A stretch of DNA of 64,000 nt from an uncultured Sphingosinicella sp. (GCF_902806315.1 NZ_CADCWD010000033.1:1-64000); one strand, 5' to 3'; positions 10,152 to 19,539 are shown, numbered from the stretch's first letter. A program made the numbers and translations. Notes: generated from the letters alone by a model not told the origin.

Positions 10152-10290
10152 GAAAACAGGACGAACCGGGCGGGAGACACGACGACGAAGGATTGCGGTC
10201 GTAATGCATTAGCAAGCAGGATGTATTCTGCTGCAGCCCATGATCGGCTTGGGTGGGCGAGGCGCGCAGCGTGTCGAGGGGAGTGATTAC

Positions 10291-11190
10291 ATGCGGTTGT
10301 TTGCGTTGCTTGGCTGGATTGCGCTGTTTCTGGCCCAACCCGCTCATGCTCAGGCCTCCCCGAAGCTCCAGCTGCTGGAGCAGCGGCTTGCCGCGATGGC
10401 CGCCGAGAATCCGGGCGAATTCGGAATCGCCGCCATGGACCTGGCGACCGGCAGGACGATCAGCTTCAACGGCAGCCAGGCCTTCCCGATGGCAAGCACC
10501 ATGAAAATCGCCGTCGCGGCCGCCTACCTCGCGGACGTGGACGCGGGCCGCCGCAGCCTCGACGACCCCTACGGCGACCGGACCGCGGGAAGCCTGATGG
10601 ACGCGATGATAACGCGAAGCGACAACCGGGCGACCGACGCGCTGATCTCTATGTTGGGAGGGCCGGCGTCGCTGGACCGCTGGCTGCGCACGCATGGCCT
10701 CACCGGGATGCGGGTCGACCGCACGATCGCCCAGCTGCTCAGCGCGCGCCGGGACCTGCATGATGTCCGGGATTCGAGCACGCCCACGGCGATGCTCGGC
10801 CTGCTGCGCCTGATCGATAGCGGCAGCGCCTTGAGGCCTGAGAGCCGCGCGCTCCTGCTGGACATGATGCACCGCTGCAGGACCGGGTCGAACCGCATCC
10901 GCGGCATTCTTCCAGCGGGCGCGAAGGTGGAGAACAAGACCGGCACCCTCAATAACTACACCAGCGATGTCGGCTTCCTGACCACGCCCACGGGGCGCCG
11001 GATTGCGGTCGCCTTTTTCGCGCGGGGCGGAGAGAACCGGCCGGCCGTGATCGCCACGGCCGCACGCATGATCTACGACGCATTCGGTGCTGAGCTGCCC
11101 TCATATTCTACGACGGGTGTCCAAGCGATCCAGGCGGTGCAGGCTCACCCGGCGCAGGCATCACAGCAGCCTCGACCTGCCATCAATTGA
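10291..11190 (+). CDS. Class A beta-lactamase-fold serine hydrolase lacking Glu166
   Basis: The Met at 10291 follows a GAGGGGAG ribosome site and gives a clean signal peptide (MRLFALLGWIALFLAQPAHA), so the track start 17 codons earlier is rejected. The ~299-residue protein keeps the penicilloyl-serine motifs: STMK at 69-72, SDN at 110-112 and KTG at 216-218. In the omega loop the family reads R-W-E-P-E-L-N, but here it reads RTIAQLL, so the deacylating Glu166 and Asn170 equivalents are Ile and Leu. It may be a penicillin-binding protein or other esterase/peptidase rather than an efficient lactamase. Location is periplasmic. Confidence 0.85.
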   Translation: MRLFALLGWIALFLAQPAHAQASPKLQLLEQRLAAMAAENPGEFGIAAMDLATGRTISFNGSQAFPMASTMKIAVAAAYLADVDAGRRSLDDPYGDRTAGSLMDAMITRSDNRATDALISMLGGPASLDRWLRTHGLTGMRVDRTIAQLLSARRDLHDVRDSSTPTAMLGLLRLIDSGSALRPESRALLLDMMHRCRTGSNRIRGILPAGAKVENKTGTLNNYTSDVGFLTTPTGRRIAVAFFARGGENRPAVIATAARMIYDAFGAELPSYSTTGVQAIQAVQAHPAQASQQPRPAIN

Positions 11191-11262
11191 GCGGGTCGCC
11201 TAAGGCAAGGTCGAGGCGAGCGTCGGCTTCCGACCCAGTGCGGACTGTGATCCATTGAAGGA

Positions 11263-11610
11263 TCAGGCGAGCGCGCGGTCGAGCAGGTCTTCGGCGTCGA
11301 GGCCCAGGCGGCGGATATGGGCAGCGATGGCGGGCCAGCGATCCTCCAGGAACTCCTTGCGAGCGCTGGCGAGGAGGCGTTCGTACGCGCCGGGCGCGAC
11401 GAACATGCCGACGCCTCGTTTCACGACGATCAGCCCCTCCTCCTGGAAAGTCGTGTAGGCCTTCGCCACCGTGAGCGGGTTGGCGCCATATTCGGCGGCG
11501 AGGCTGCGCACGGAGGGGAGCGGGTCGCCCTCCCCCACCTTTCCTTCGAGGATGGTGGCGGCGATGGTGTCGCGGAGGCGGAGGTAAACGGGACGGTCGT
11601 CGGATTTCAT
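11263..11610 (-). CDS. GntR-family regulator, YtrA type
   Basis: A 115-residue repressor-type protein. The winged-helix DNA-binding domain occupies residues ~8-75 (LPSVRSLAAEYGANPLTVAKAY recognition region, then EEGLIVVKRGVGMFVA wing). It is followed by a short helical tail instead of a full effector domain, as in the YtrA subfamily that usually controls nearby ABC transporters. No transporter lies beside it here. The nitroreductase downstream on the same map side is also leftward. Confidence 0.88.
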   Translation of the reverse strand: MKSDDRPVYLRLRDTIAATILEGKVGEGDPLPSVRSLAAEYGANPLTVAKAYTTFQEEGLIVVKRGVGMFVAPGAYERLLASARKEFLEDRWPAIAAHIRRLGLDAEDLLDRALA

Positions 11611-11679
11611 CGTCTGCTATAGTGAGCTAATACAGTCGCGAGGTCAAGGTCTGCGAGTGGGGGTGCCGAGGTTCGAGGC

Positions 11680-12258
11680 TCAGGGCCGCCACCTCGTCAC
11701 GACAATGTCCAGCGGCGGGCGGGGACGGTCTTCGAGCGGGGCCGCCGGCGTGCCGATGAAGATGAATCCCGCAATGACCTCGTTCTCGGCGGCAAAGGCG
11801 CTGCGGACGATCTCGGAAAAAGCAGCCCAGCCGGTGATCCAGCCGCCGACGAAGCCGAATGCGTGGACGGCATTGAGCATGTTCATCAAAGCGGCGCCGC
11901 AGGAAAGCTGCTGCTCCCACAGGGGTATCTTGCTGCTCGCGACGGGCTTGAAGAGGGCGACGACGAGCGCCGGCGCCTGGTGGGCGAAACGCTGCACGGC
12001 CTCGACCTCCAGCCGGGCGGGCTCGGGGTTGTTGGCGCGGTAAGCGTCCATCAGCAGCGACTCCAGCCGGCTACGATCCTCCTTGGCGATGATCACGAAG
12101 CGCCAGGGCGCCAGCTTGCCGTGGTCGGGCACCCGCGTCGCGATCGAGAGGATCTCGCGCAGTTGCTCCTCGCTCGGGCCGGGTTCGACCAGGTCGCGCG
12201 GGCGGCCGGAGCGGCGAGTCTTGAGGAAGGAGAGGATCGAGGAGCGGTCGTTCAGCAT
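11680..12258 (-). CDS. Nitroreductase-family flavoprotein
   Basis: A 192-residue FMN-dependent NAD(P)H oxidoreductase fold. The N-terminal FLKTRRSGRPRDLVEPGPSEEQL with ATRVPDHGKLAPWRFVII matches the FMN-binding segment of the YdjA-like subfamily. The middle helix WEQQLSCGAALMNMLNAVHAFGFVGGW is typical. The reduced substrate is unknown. It is divergent from the peptide transporter. Confidence 0.9.
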   Translation of the reverse strand: MLNDRSSILSFLKTRRSGRPRDLVEPGPSEEQLREILSIATRVPDHGKLAPWRFVIIAKEDRSRLESLLMDAYRANNPEPARLEVEAVQRFAHQAPALVVALFKPVASSKIPLWEQQLSCGAALMNMLNAVHAFGFVGGWITGWAAFSEIVRSAFAAENEVIAGFIFIGTPAAPLEDRPRPPLDIVVTRWRP

Positions 12259-12382
12259 GTGCGAGGCCCGCTAGCATCCTTGTGATAGTGCAACAATCGG
12301 CTTCACAACGACGTTTTCGCCGTTAGTGTGCCCGCCCAATAGACACCCAACGTGTCAGATAAGCACAAGAGGACGCTTGGAT

Positions 12383-14029
12383 ATGGACCTAAAGGGAATC
12401 TCCTTGTGGAACGAGGGAGATTGGATCGCGGTCATCGCGCTGATCCTGCTCGCCGGGTTCCTGGCTGCTGGCGCCATGATCGCTGTCAGCAAGAAGCCGG
12501 ACTTTGCGGGCCATCCCAAGGGCCTCTACATGCTGTTCTTCGCCGAGATGTGGGAGCGCTTCTCCTTCTACGGCATGCGCGCGCTGCTGATCTTCTACCT
12601 GGTGCAGCATTGGGCGTTCGCCGACGACAAGTCGAACCTCATCTACGGCTCCTATCTTTCGCTCGTCTACATCACCCCCGTACTGGGCGGCTATCTCGCC
12701 GATCGCTATCTCGGCCAACGCAAGGCGGTGGTGTTCGGCGGCTTGCTGCTGGCGCTCGGCCATGGCTTCATGGCGTTCGAGGGAGTTGGCGGGCAGGACG
12801 ATCCGACGATCAACGTCTTCTGGCTCGCGCTGGCGCTGATTATCGTCGGCTCGGGCTTCTTGAAGGCCAACATCTCAGTGATGGTCGGCCAGCTCTACAG
12901 CCGCACCGACATTCGCCGCGACCCGGCCTATACGATCTTCTACATGGGCATCAACGTCGGCGCGGCGCTCGGCACCATTCTCGTCGGCTATCTCGGCCAG
13001 ACGCTCGGCTGGGGCTGGGGCTTCGGACTTGCCGGCATTGGCATGCTTCTTGGGCTGCTGGTGTTCGTGCTTGGCAAGAGCGCCTTGAGGGGCGCGGGCG
13101 AGGCACCGGGACCGCTCTCCAAGTCGCGCGAATATACGCTTTACGGGATCGGCGTTGCCGCCGTCGCCGTGATGTGGGGACTCATCCAGTATCAGGATGT
13201 CATTCAGACGCTGCTGATCATTTCCGGCGTGGCGCTGCTCGGATACGTCCTCTTCCAGAGCTTCAAGCTGCCCAAGGAACCGCGGGAGCGCATGTTCGCG
13301 ATCCTGTTCCTGATCGCCTTGAACCCGCTTTTCTGGGGCCTGTTCGAGCAGGCCGGCGGATCGATGAACCTGTTCACCGATCGCTTCGTCGACCGCGGCG
13401 GCGTGCCAGCCTCCCTGTTCCAGTCGATCAACCCGATCTACATCATTCTGCTCGCCCCGCTCTTCGCCGGGTTATGGCAGTGGCTGGGCACGCGCGGCCG
13501 TGAGCCTTCCGCTCCGGCCAAGTTCGGCCTCGCTTTGCTCCAGATGGGCCTCGCCAATCTCGCCTTGGTCTGGGGTGCGCAGGCGTACGGCGTGGAAGCG
13601 ATGACTCCTGTCATCCTCGTCTTCCTTTATTACCTTCTCGCCACCACTGCGGAGCTTTGCCTGTCGCCGGTTGGTCTTTCGGCAATGAACCGGCTAGCGC
13701 CGAGCTACCTCGCGTCGCTGATCATGGGTGCCTGGTTCTACATGACTGCCGTTGGAAATTTCGTCGCGGGCAAGATCGGCGAGGCGACCGGCGGCCACGA
13801 CGGCGAGATGACCAAGCAAGGCTTGCTGGACATTTACGGCATGTTCGGCTGGATTTCGATCGGCGTGGCCGTCCTCGTGCTCCTGGTCAGTCCGATCGTG
13901 AAGCGCTGGATGCACCTCGACACGCTGAAGGACGAGCGCATGGCCGGCGATGCCGAGCTGGCCGAGCCGATCGCGCCCGGCATTCCGCCCAATCCTGGTC
14001 TCGAAACCGTTCCCGGAGTCCGCAACTAG
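12383..14029 (+). CDS. POT/PTR2-family proton-dependent peptide transporter
   Basis: From the Met at 12383 (an AGAGGA ribosome site lies ~10 bases upstream) the protein is 548 residues with about 14 transmembrane segments. The PTR2 hallmarks are present: the helix-1 ExxERFxYYG-like motif reads EMWERFSFYGMRALLIFYL, and SFLKANISVMVGQLY and GxxLGDRxxG-like YLADRYLGQRKAVV are also seen. It imports di- and tripeptides with protons across the inner membrane. Two amidohydrolase-family genes follow without a gap, suggesting a peptide or amide scavenging unit. Confidence 0.93.
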   Translation: MDLKGISLWNEGDWIAVIALILLAGFLAAGAMIAVSKKPDFAGHPKGLYMLFFAEMWERFSFYGMRALLIFYLVQHWAFADDKSNLIYGSYLSLVYITPVLGGYLADRYLGQRKAVVFGGLLLALGHGFMAFEGVGGQDDPTINVFWLALALIIVGSGFLKANISVMVGQLYSRTDIRRDPAYTIFYMGINVGAALGTILVGYLGQTLGWGWGFGLAGIGMLLGLLVFVLGKSALRGAGEAPGPLSKSREYTLYGIGVAAVAVMWGLIQYQDVIQTLLIISGVALLGYVLFQSFKLPKEPRERMFAILFLIALNPLFWGLFEQAGGSMNLFTDRFVDRGGVPASLFQSINPIYIILLAPLFAGLWQWLGTRGREPSAPAKFGLALLQMGLANLALVWGAQAYGVEAMTPVILVFLYYLLATTAELCLSPVGLSAMNRLAPSYLASLIMGAWFYMTAVGNFVAGKIGEATGGHDGEMTKQGLLDIYGMFGWISIGVAVLVLLVSPIVKRWMHLDTLKDERMAGDAELAEPIAPGIPPNPGLETVPGVRN

Positions 14030-15451
14030 ATGAACAAAACGGCACTGGCCGCGCTTGGCGCGGCCACCCTGCTTTCCGCCTGTTCCACCCCCTCCAGCCA
14101 ATCCGAAGACCGAGCAGCGAGGGCGTCCGACCGGACGCCGCCGCCCAGGGCCGCCGCGGCCATTCCTTTCCCCTCGACCTACCGACGCTATCCGGGCGTG
14201 GTGACCGCGATCACCGGTGCGACCGTCTATGATGGCGAAGGCGGCCGGATCGAGAACGGCACGGTCGTGCTCGCGGACGGCAAGGTGCAGGCTGTGGGCG
14301 GGCCGGAGACGGCGATCCCTGACGGCGCAACCCGCATTGACGGCGCCGGTCGCTGGGTGACCCCCGGCGTGATCGACATTCATAGCCATCTCGGCGACTA
14401 CCCCTCCCCGTCGGTCGAAGCGCACCAGGACGGCAACGAAGTGACCGGCCCGGTCCGCTCCGAAGTCTGGGCCGAGCACAGCATCTGGCCGCAGGATCCG
14501 GGCTTCGCCCGCGCGCTCGCCAATGGTGGGGTCACCAGCCTCCACGTTCTCCCCGGCTCGGCGAACCTGTTCGGCGGGCGCGGCGTGACGCTGAAGAACG
14601 TTTATGCCCGCACCATGCAGGGCATGAAATTCCCGGGCGCTCCGCACTCGCTGAAGATGGCCTGCGGCGAGAATCCCAAGCGCGTCTATGGCGGGCGCAA
14701 TCAGATGCCGGCGAGCCGCATGGCGAACGTCGCGCTGATGCGCCAGACTTGGATTCGCGCCCAGGAATATGACCGCAAGTGGGACAAGTATGACCGTGAC
14801 GGCGGCGAGCAGCCGGGGCGCGACCTGCAGCTCGAAACGCTCCGCGGCGTGCTCGACGGCCAGATCACGGTCCAGAACCACTGCTACCGCGCCGACGAGA
14901 TGGCCAACATCATCGATATGTCGAAGGAGTTCGGCTACAAGGTCTCCGCCTTCCACCACGGCGCGGAAGCGTACAAGATCGCCGACCTTCTGCGCGAGAA
15001 TGGCATTTGTGGCGCGCTCTGGGCGGACTGGTGGGGCTTCAAGATGGAAGCCTATGACGGCATCAACGAGAATATCCCCCTGGTCCACAATGCAGGTGCG
15101 TGCGCGATCGTCCATTCGGACGATCCGAACGGCATCCAGCGGCTCAATCAGGAAGCGTCCAAGGCGCTGACCTACGGCCGGCGCGCGGGGATCAACATCT
15201 CCGACGAGGTGGCCTGGACCTGGCTCAGCTTCAATCCGGCCAAGGCGCTCGGCATTTCGGACCGGACCGGCAGCCTCCGGCCCGGCAAGATGGCGGACGT
15301 GGTGCTGTGGAACGGCAACCCGCTGAGCGTCTACACCCGGCCCGAGCGGGTCTGGATCGACGGCGCGCTGATGTACGATGCGAATGACCCGAGACGCAGA
15401 CCCGTGAGCGATTTCGAGCTCGGCCAGCCCGGCGAAGGGGACGTGAAGTGA
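14030..15451 (+). CDS. Amidohydrolase-family lipoprotein
   Basis: A 473-residue protein. The N-terminus MNKTALAALGAATLLSAC with lipobox LSAC (Cys18) predicts export and lipidation. After a short linker comes an amidohydrolase barrel: GVIDIHSHLGDYPS supplies the HxH metal pair, later His residues occur in QNHCYRADE and AFHHGAE, and AIVHSDD supplies the Asp. The closing small beta domain reads GSLRPGKMADVVLWNGNPL. It is likely a metal-dependent peptidase or amidase of the imidazolonepropionase-like group. The start lies directly after the transporter stop, and the end overlaps the next gene as GTGA. Confidence 0.87.
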   Translation: MNKTALAALGAATLLSACSTPSSQSEDRAARASDRTPPPRAAAAIPFPSTYRRYPGVVTAITGATVYDGEGGRIENGTVVLADGKVQAVGGPETAIPDGATRIDGAGRWVTPGVIDIHSHLGDYPSPSVEAHQDGNEVTGPVRSEVWAEHSIWPQDPGFARALANGGVTSLHVLPGSANLFGGRGVTLKNVYARTMQGMKFPGAPHSLKMACGENPKRVYGGRNQMPASRMANVALMRQTWIRAQEYDRKWDKYDRDGGEQPGRDLQLETLRGVLDGQITVQNHCYRADEMANIIDMSKEFGYKVSAFHHGAEAYKIADLLRENGICGALWADWWGFKMEAYDGINENIPLVHNAGACAIVHSDDPNGIQRLNQEASKALTYGRRAGINISDEVAWTWLSFNPAKALGISDRTGSLRPGKMADVVLWNGNPLSVYTRPERVWIDGALMYDANDPRRRPVSDFELGQPGEGDVK

Positions 15452-16857
15452 AGCGCCTGCTGATCCTTGCCGCGGCGCTTTGCGCCTCCACCTCTGCCGC
15501 AGCTCAAACCGTCGCGATCACCGGGGGAACGGTCGCGCTCGGCGACGGCTCCGATCCGATCGAGGGCGGCACGGTGGTGATCCGCAATGGCCGCATCGCC
15601 GCCGCGGGGCGCGGCGTCGCGGTTCCCGCCGGCGCGCAGGTGGTGGACGCGACCGGCAAGTGGGTGACACCCGGCATCTTCGCGGGCTTCTCCCGCGTGG
15701 GCCTCGCCGAGGTGGATGCGGTGGGGAACGCGAACGACGTCCAGGCCGAGAACTCGCCATTCAGCGCCGCCATCGACGTCGCTCCCGCCGTTAATCCGCG
15801 GGCAGCAGCGATCTCGATCAGCCGAGCCAATGGCGTCACCCGTGCTCTCGTTGCTCCAGCAACCGGCAAGAGCATCTTCGCCGGCCAGGGCGCGATCATC
15901 GATCTCGGCGCCGATATGCAGCCGATCACGCAGGCGAGGGCGTTTCAGTTCGTCGAGTTTGGCGAGACCGGCTCCAATGAGGCGGGCGGCAGCCGCGCGG
16001 CAACCTTTGTCCTGTTCCGCAACGCGCTCCGGGAGGCGCGTGATCTTGGCCGCTTCTCGCAGGGCATCTCCGGCGGGGGTGGCCAGCGCGAGCCCCGCGC
16101 GAATGACCAGCGCGACCTTCCGCTCGAGGAGGTCCCTGGCCCCGGCCCGAACCAGCAACTCCTCGGCGGGAACGTCAACCGCGGCCAGGACGTGCTCCTC
16201 ACCCGTTTCGACGCGGCGGCTTTGGTGCCGGTGCTGACCGGGCGGCAGCTGCTGCTGGTCCATGTCGAGCGGGCGAGCGACATCCTGCAGGTGCTCGGTC
16301 TCAAGCGCGAATTCCCGAACCTGCGGATGGTGCTCGTCGGCGCCACCGAGGGGTGGACGGTCGCGGACCAGATCCGCGCCGCGGGCGTGCCGGTGATCGC
16401 CAACGCGCTCGTCAATCTTCCCGCCTCCTTCGAGCAGCTTGCCGCGACCCAGTCGAATTTCGGCCGGATGCGGGCGGCGGGCATCAACGTCGCGATGGGC
16501 ACGATCAACGAGGACGAGACTCGGATGGTGCAGGTGACGCGTCAGAATGCTGGCAATCTCGTCGCTCTTACCCGCGTGCCCGGAGCCAGCGGCCTCAGCT
16601 GGGGCGAAGCGCTGGCGGCGATCACCTCCCGGCCTGCCGAAGTGATGGGGCTTGGCGGTGAGATCGGCTCGCTGCGCCCGGGCCGCCGTGCCGACGTGGT
16701 GGTCTGGAGCGGCGACCCGCTTGAGACGACCTCGACGGCGCAGGTGGTGATCATCGACGGCGTCCAGCAGCCGCTCGACACCCGCCAAACCAAGCTGCGC
16801 GACCGATACCGCGACCTTAGCGAGCCCAACCTGCCGCCGGCTTACGATCCCCGGTGA
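15448..16857 (+). CDS. Amidohydrolase-like protein without recognisable metal ligands
   Basis: Starts with GTG in a GTGA overlap with the preceding amidohydrolase and has a Sec signal (MKRLLILAAALCASTSAAAQ). The fold of its neighbour is conserved at both ends (ITGGTVALGDG, TGKWVTPGIF, GSLRPGRRADVVVWSGDPL). At the expected HxH position it reads GIFAGFSRVG, and at the expected HSDD it reads GTINEDET, so the catalytic metal site appears lost. A Gly/Arg/Asn-rich insertion sits near residues 205-235. It may be a non-catalytic partner of the upstream enzyme, which is an inference from coupling only. Confidence 0.82.
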   Translation: MKRLLILAAALCASTSAAAQTVAITGGTVALGDGSDPIEGGTVVIRNGRIAAAGRGVAVPAGAQVVDATGKWVTPGIFAGFSRVGLAEVDAVGNANDVQAENSPFSAAIDVAPAVNPRAAAISISRANGVTRALVAPATGKSIFAGQGAIIDLGADMQPITQARAFQFVEFGETGSNEAGGSRAATFVLFRNALREARDLGRFSQGISGGGGQREPRANDQRDLPLEEVPGPGPNQQLLGGNVNRGQDVLLTRFDAAALVPVLTGRQLLLVHVERASDILQVLGLKREFPNLRMVLVGATEGWTVADQIRAAGVPVIANALVNLPASFEQLAATQSNFGRMRAAGINVAMGTINEDETRMVQVTRQNAGNLVALTRVPGASGLSWGEALAAITSRPAEVMGLGGEIGSLRPGRRADVVVWSGDPLETTSTAQVVIIDGVQQPLDTRQTKLRDRYRDLSEPNLPPAYDPR

Positions 16858-16914
16858 GTTCATGATGGGATTGCCCTCAGCAATCCGCAGCCTTGCCCGG
16901 GGGGCAAGGCGGTC

Positions 16915-17607
16915 ATGATCGCCACCGTCAGCCTTGCGCTGGCGACGATCGCCTTTGTCGGCACGCACCTTGCCATGTCGCACCCCTATCGGGGGCGGCT
17001 GATCGGACAGATGGGCGAGGCGGGCTTTCGCCTGCTCTATTCGCTGGTTGCGTTCGTCACGCTTGGCCTGATGATCTGGGCTTACCAGGACGCCGAGCCG
17101 TGGCCGCTCTGGACGGCGCCCGACTGGGCATGGAATGTCGGCTCGGCGATTATGCTGCTCGCCAGCATCCTGCTCGTCGGCTCGTTCATGGGAAACCCGG
17201 CCTTTCCGCATCCCGGCGCCGCCAAGCTGGCGGTGAAGCCGGCGCGGGGCGTGTTCGCTGTCACGCGGCACCCGATGAACTGGAGCTTCGCGCTGTGGTC
17301 GGTGGTGCACATCCTGGTCTATGGCAGCCCGCGTAACCTGATAGTGGCGGCCGGTATTCTTGTGCTCGCGCTCGCCGGGTCGATCGGTCAGGACGCCAAG
17401 AAGCGCTCGACGCTCGGGCAGAGCTGGCGGGATTGGGAAGGTCGCACGTCGTTCGTGCCGTTCGCGGCGCTCTTCAGCGGGCGGGCGAAGTGGAACGCCG
17501 CCTTTCCCGGTGCGATCGCGATTGGCGGCGGGGCGCTGCTATGGCTGGCCGTCACCAGCCTGCACGCGCCGACCGCATCCGTGCCGGGCTGGCTGGGGCT
17601 TCTCTGA
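16915..17607 (+). CDS. NnrU-family membrane protein
   Basis: A 230-residue protein with five or six transmembrane helices. The pattern HPYRGRLIGQMGEAGFRLLYSL, GNPAFPHPGA and VTRHPMNWSFALWSVVH is the NnrU signature, a family related to isoprenylcysteine methyltransferase-like membrane proteins and named from a nitric-oxide metabolism locus. No denitrification genes are nearby, so a role in that pathway is not supported here. Confidence 0.9.
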   Translation: MIATVSLALATIAFVGTHLAMSHPYRGRLIGQMGEAGFRLLYSLVAFVTLGLMIWAYQDAEPWPLWTAPDWAWNVGSAIMLLASILLVGSFMGNPAFPHPGAAKLAVKPARGVFAVTRHPMNWSFALWSVVHILVYGSPRNLIVAAGILVLALAGSIGQDAKKRSTLGQSWRDWEGRTSFVPFAALFSGRAKWNAAFPGAIAIGGGALLWLAVTSLHAPTASVPGWLGLL

Positions 17608-17625
17608 ATTGCCGCGCCGCGGCGG

Positions 17626-18012
17626 CTAACTCGCCTGCTTCTCTATGCTGGTCTCGATCGCGTCGAGCACCGCTTCGGGCGCCACGTTGCGCTTCAGCTC
17701 CTCCACCTCCTCACCGGTCACGTGATGGAGCCCCAGATGCTCGCTGATCGCGGACACCATGGCGACGACCTTGGTCAGCTCATGCTCGGACAGGAGGTTG
17801 ATCTGGAGGTCGAGGTCGGCGCGCTTGTCGGCGGCGGCGGCCATGCGGTTCTGGCTGATCAGCACGAAGGTGGAGAGGAAGATCGCTTCGACCGACGCGA
17901 TCATCGCCAGGACGACGAAGCTCTCGTCCCACTCCGGCACGCCCGGCACCAAACCGAGATTGGCGACGATCCAGAAGCCGAACACCGCGAGGTGGAGGTA
18001 GACGAACGCCAT
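17626..18012 (-). CDS. DUF1003 membrane protein (true start probably upstream)
   Basis: The 128 residues from the ATG at 18012 include two transmembrane helices and the DUF1003 pattern VEAIFLSTFVLISQNRMAAAADKRADLDLQINL. The same frame stays open upstream to the TAG at 18262-18264 and reads QERRRAEAARASRQEKIAEA followed by ITRFTGS, which is the usual N-terminal part of DUF1003 proteins. The coding region therefore very likely extends well beyond 18012, but no in-frame ATG, GTG or TTG exists there. A CTG at 18186 is one option. Function is unknown. Confidence 0.75.
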   Translation of the reverse strand: MAFVYLHLAVFGFWIVANLGLVPGVPEWDESFVVLAMIASVEAIFLSTFVLISQNRMAAAADKRADLDLQINLLSEHELTKVVAMVSAISEHLGLHHVTGEEVEELKRNVAPEAVLDAIETSIEKQAS

Positions 18013-18261
18013 GCTGCCGGTGAAGCGGGTGATCGCCTCGGCGATTTTCTCCTGGCGACTCGCACGCGCGGCTTCGGCGCGGCGACGCTCCTGGAGCGCG
18101 GTGATGTTGCGGGCGAGCGCGGTGTTGAGGCTGCCGGGCTCCGGCGGCGCGACCGTGGGGCCGAGCCGGCCGGCGTCATAGGTCAGCTTTGATTCGGAGA
18201 CTCCGATGACCGGCTCCTGGGTTGAACGCCGCCCAACAACCGCTGGCGTAAGTGGCGGTTC

Positions 18262-19539
18262 CTAGGAAGCCGCGGGGCTCGCCTCCCGCACCGGCTCAGC
18301 CGACTCCTCCTGCGTCTCCCCCGTCTGGCGGCTGACGGTGGTGGTGACGGCCACGTCCATCATGACATTGCCGAGCGTGCGCACGATGTCCGGCAGCACT
18401 TCGACCGCGATCAGCAGGGCAAGCGCTTCCACGGGCGCGCCGATGATGAGGCAGATGGGGGCGATGGCGGTGACGAAGCTGACCTGGCCCGGCAGGCTGA
18501 CCGAGCCCATCGAGGTCAGCACCGCGGCGAGGATCGCGACCGCATATTGGGCCGGACCCATTTGAACGCCGAACCAGTTCGCCACGTAGAGTGCGACGGC
18601 GAGGTTCATCGCCGGGCCTGTCGCGCGAAGCAGCGCGACGGCGAGCGGGAGCACGATGCCGGCGGTGCGCTCGGGGACGCCCAGTTGCTCCGACTTCTTC
18701 AGCATCAGCGGCAGGCAGGCGAGCGAGGACTGGGTGCTGATCGCCAGAGCCTGGACGGGCGCGATGGTCTTGGCGAAGCGGCCGAGCGGCACTCGGCCGC
18801 CAAGCATCGCCAGCGGGTATGCGAAGAGTGACACGACGGCGCCGACCGCCGCCACGGTCAGGATGTAGTGGATCACGGCTCCGAACGCCGCCGCGCCCGA
18901 GCGCGCACCGACCACGAAGGCGAGCGCGAATACGCCGATCGGCGCAAGCTTCAGCACCCATTCGATGACGATGATCATGGCATCGGCAAGCGCGCTGAAA
19001 AAGCTGGTGAGCGAGGTGCGCGGCTCGACCGGAAGCCGGGTCACGGCAAAGGCGAACACGCCGGTGAAGAGGATGAGCGGCAGGATCGCATCGCTTGCAG
19101 CCGCCGCGATCGGGTTGGTCGGGACGATCGAGCGAAGAAACTCGGTGAAGGGCGGGACCTCCCCCACCGGCGTGGTGGTGGTGAGCGCGTTCCGCAGCGC
19201 CGCCGCCGAGGCTTCCGGCATCGGCGCGATCGATAGGAAGAGCGGAGTCAGGACGGCTCCCAGGATCGCGGAGAGCGTCATCAGCGCGATGATCCAGGCA
19301 AGCGCACGCCCGGCAATCACCCCGGCCTTGGCGGCGGCCGCCGTCTGCGCGATCCCGGTCACCAGCAGCGCGACCAGCAGCGGCACGATGGTCATGCGAA
19401 GGCCGTTCAGCCAGAGGTTTCCGATCGGATCGGCAAGGCTTGCGGCGCTCTCGGCAAATCCGGGCGCCCAGGCAAAGGCCGTGATGCCGAGCGCGAGTCC
19501 GGCGGCAAGGGCGAGAAGGATACGTGTGGCCTGCGACAT
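18262..19539 (-). CDS. Dicarboxylate/amino acid:cation symporter (DAACS family)
   Basis: A 425-residue inner-membrane carrier with about eight helices and two re-entrant loops. The family signatures are present: the serine-rich loop STQSSLACLPLMLKKSEQLGV and the ATGPAMNLAVALYVANWFG segment near the substrate site, plus SMGSVSLPGQVSFVTAIAPIC. It imports C4-dicarboxylates or Glu/Asp with Na+ or H+. The next leftward frame (DUF1003) follows the TAG stop in the same reading frame. Confidence 0.92.
   Translation of the reverse strand: MSQATRILLALAAGLALGITAFAWAPGFAESAASLADPIGNLWLNGLRMTIVPLLVALLVTGIAQTAAAAKAGVIAGRALAWIIALMTLSAILGAVLTPLFLSIAPMPEASAAALRNALTTTTPVGEVPPFTEFLRSIVPTNPIAAAASDAILPLILFTGVFAFAVTRLPVEPRTSLTSFFSALADAMIIVIEWVLKLAPIGVFALAFVVGARSGAAAFGAVIHYILTVAAVGAVVSLFAYPLAMLGGRVPLGRFAKTIAPVQALAISTQSSLACLPLMLKKSEQLGVPERTAGIVLPLAVALLRATGPAMNLAVALYVANWFGVQMGPAQYAVAILAAVLTSMGSVSLPGQVSFVTAIAPICLIIGAPVEALALLIAVEVLPDIVRTLGNVMMDVAVTTTVSRQTGETQEESAEPVREASPAAS

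Noticed and set aside
9893-10204. 103-aa plus-strand ORF in the 9.8-10.3 kb gap
   Set aside because: Composition is atypical and the TbpB-like signal is in a different frame.
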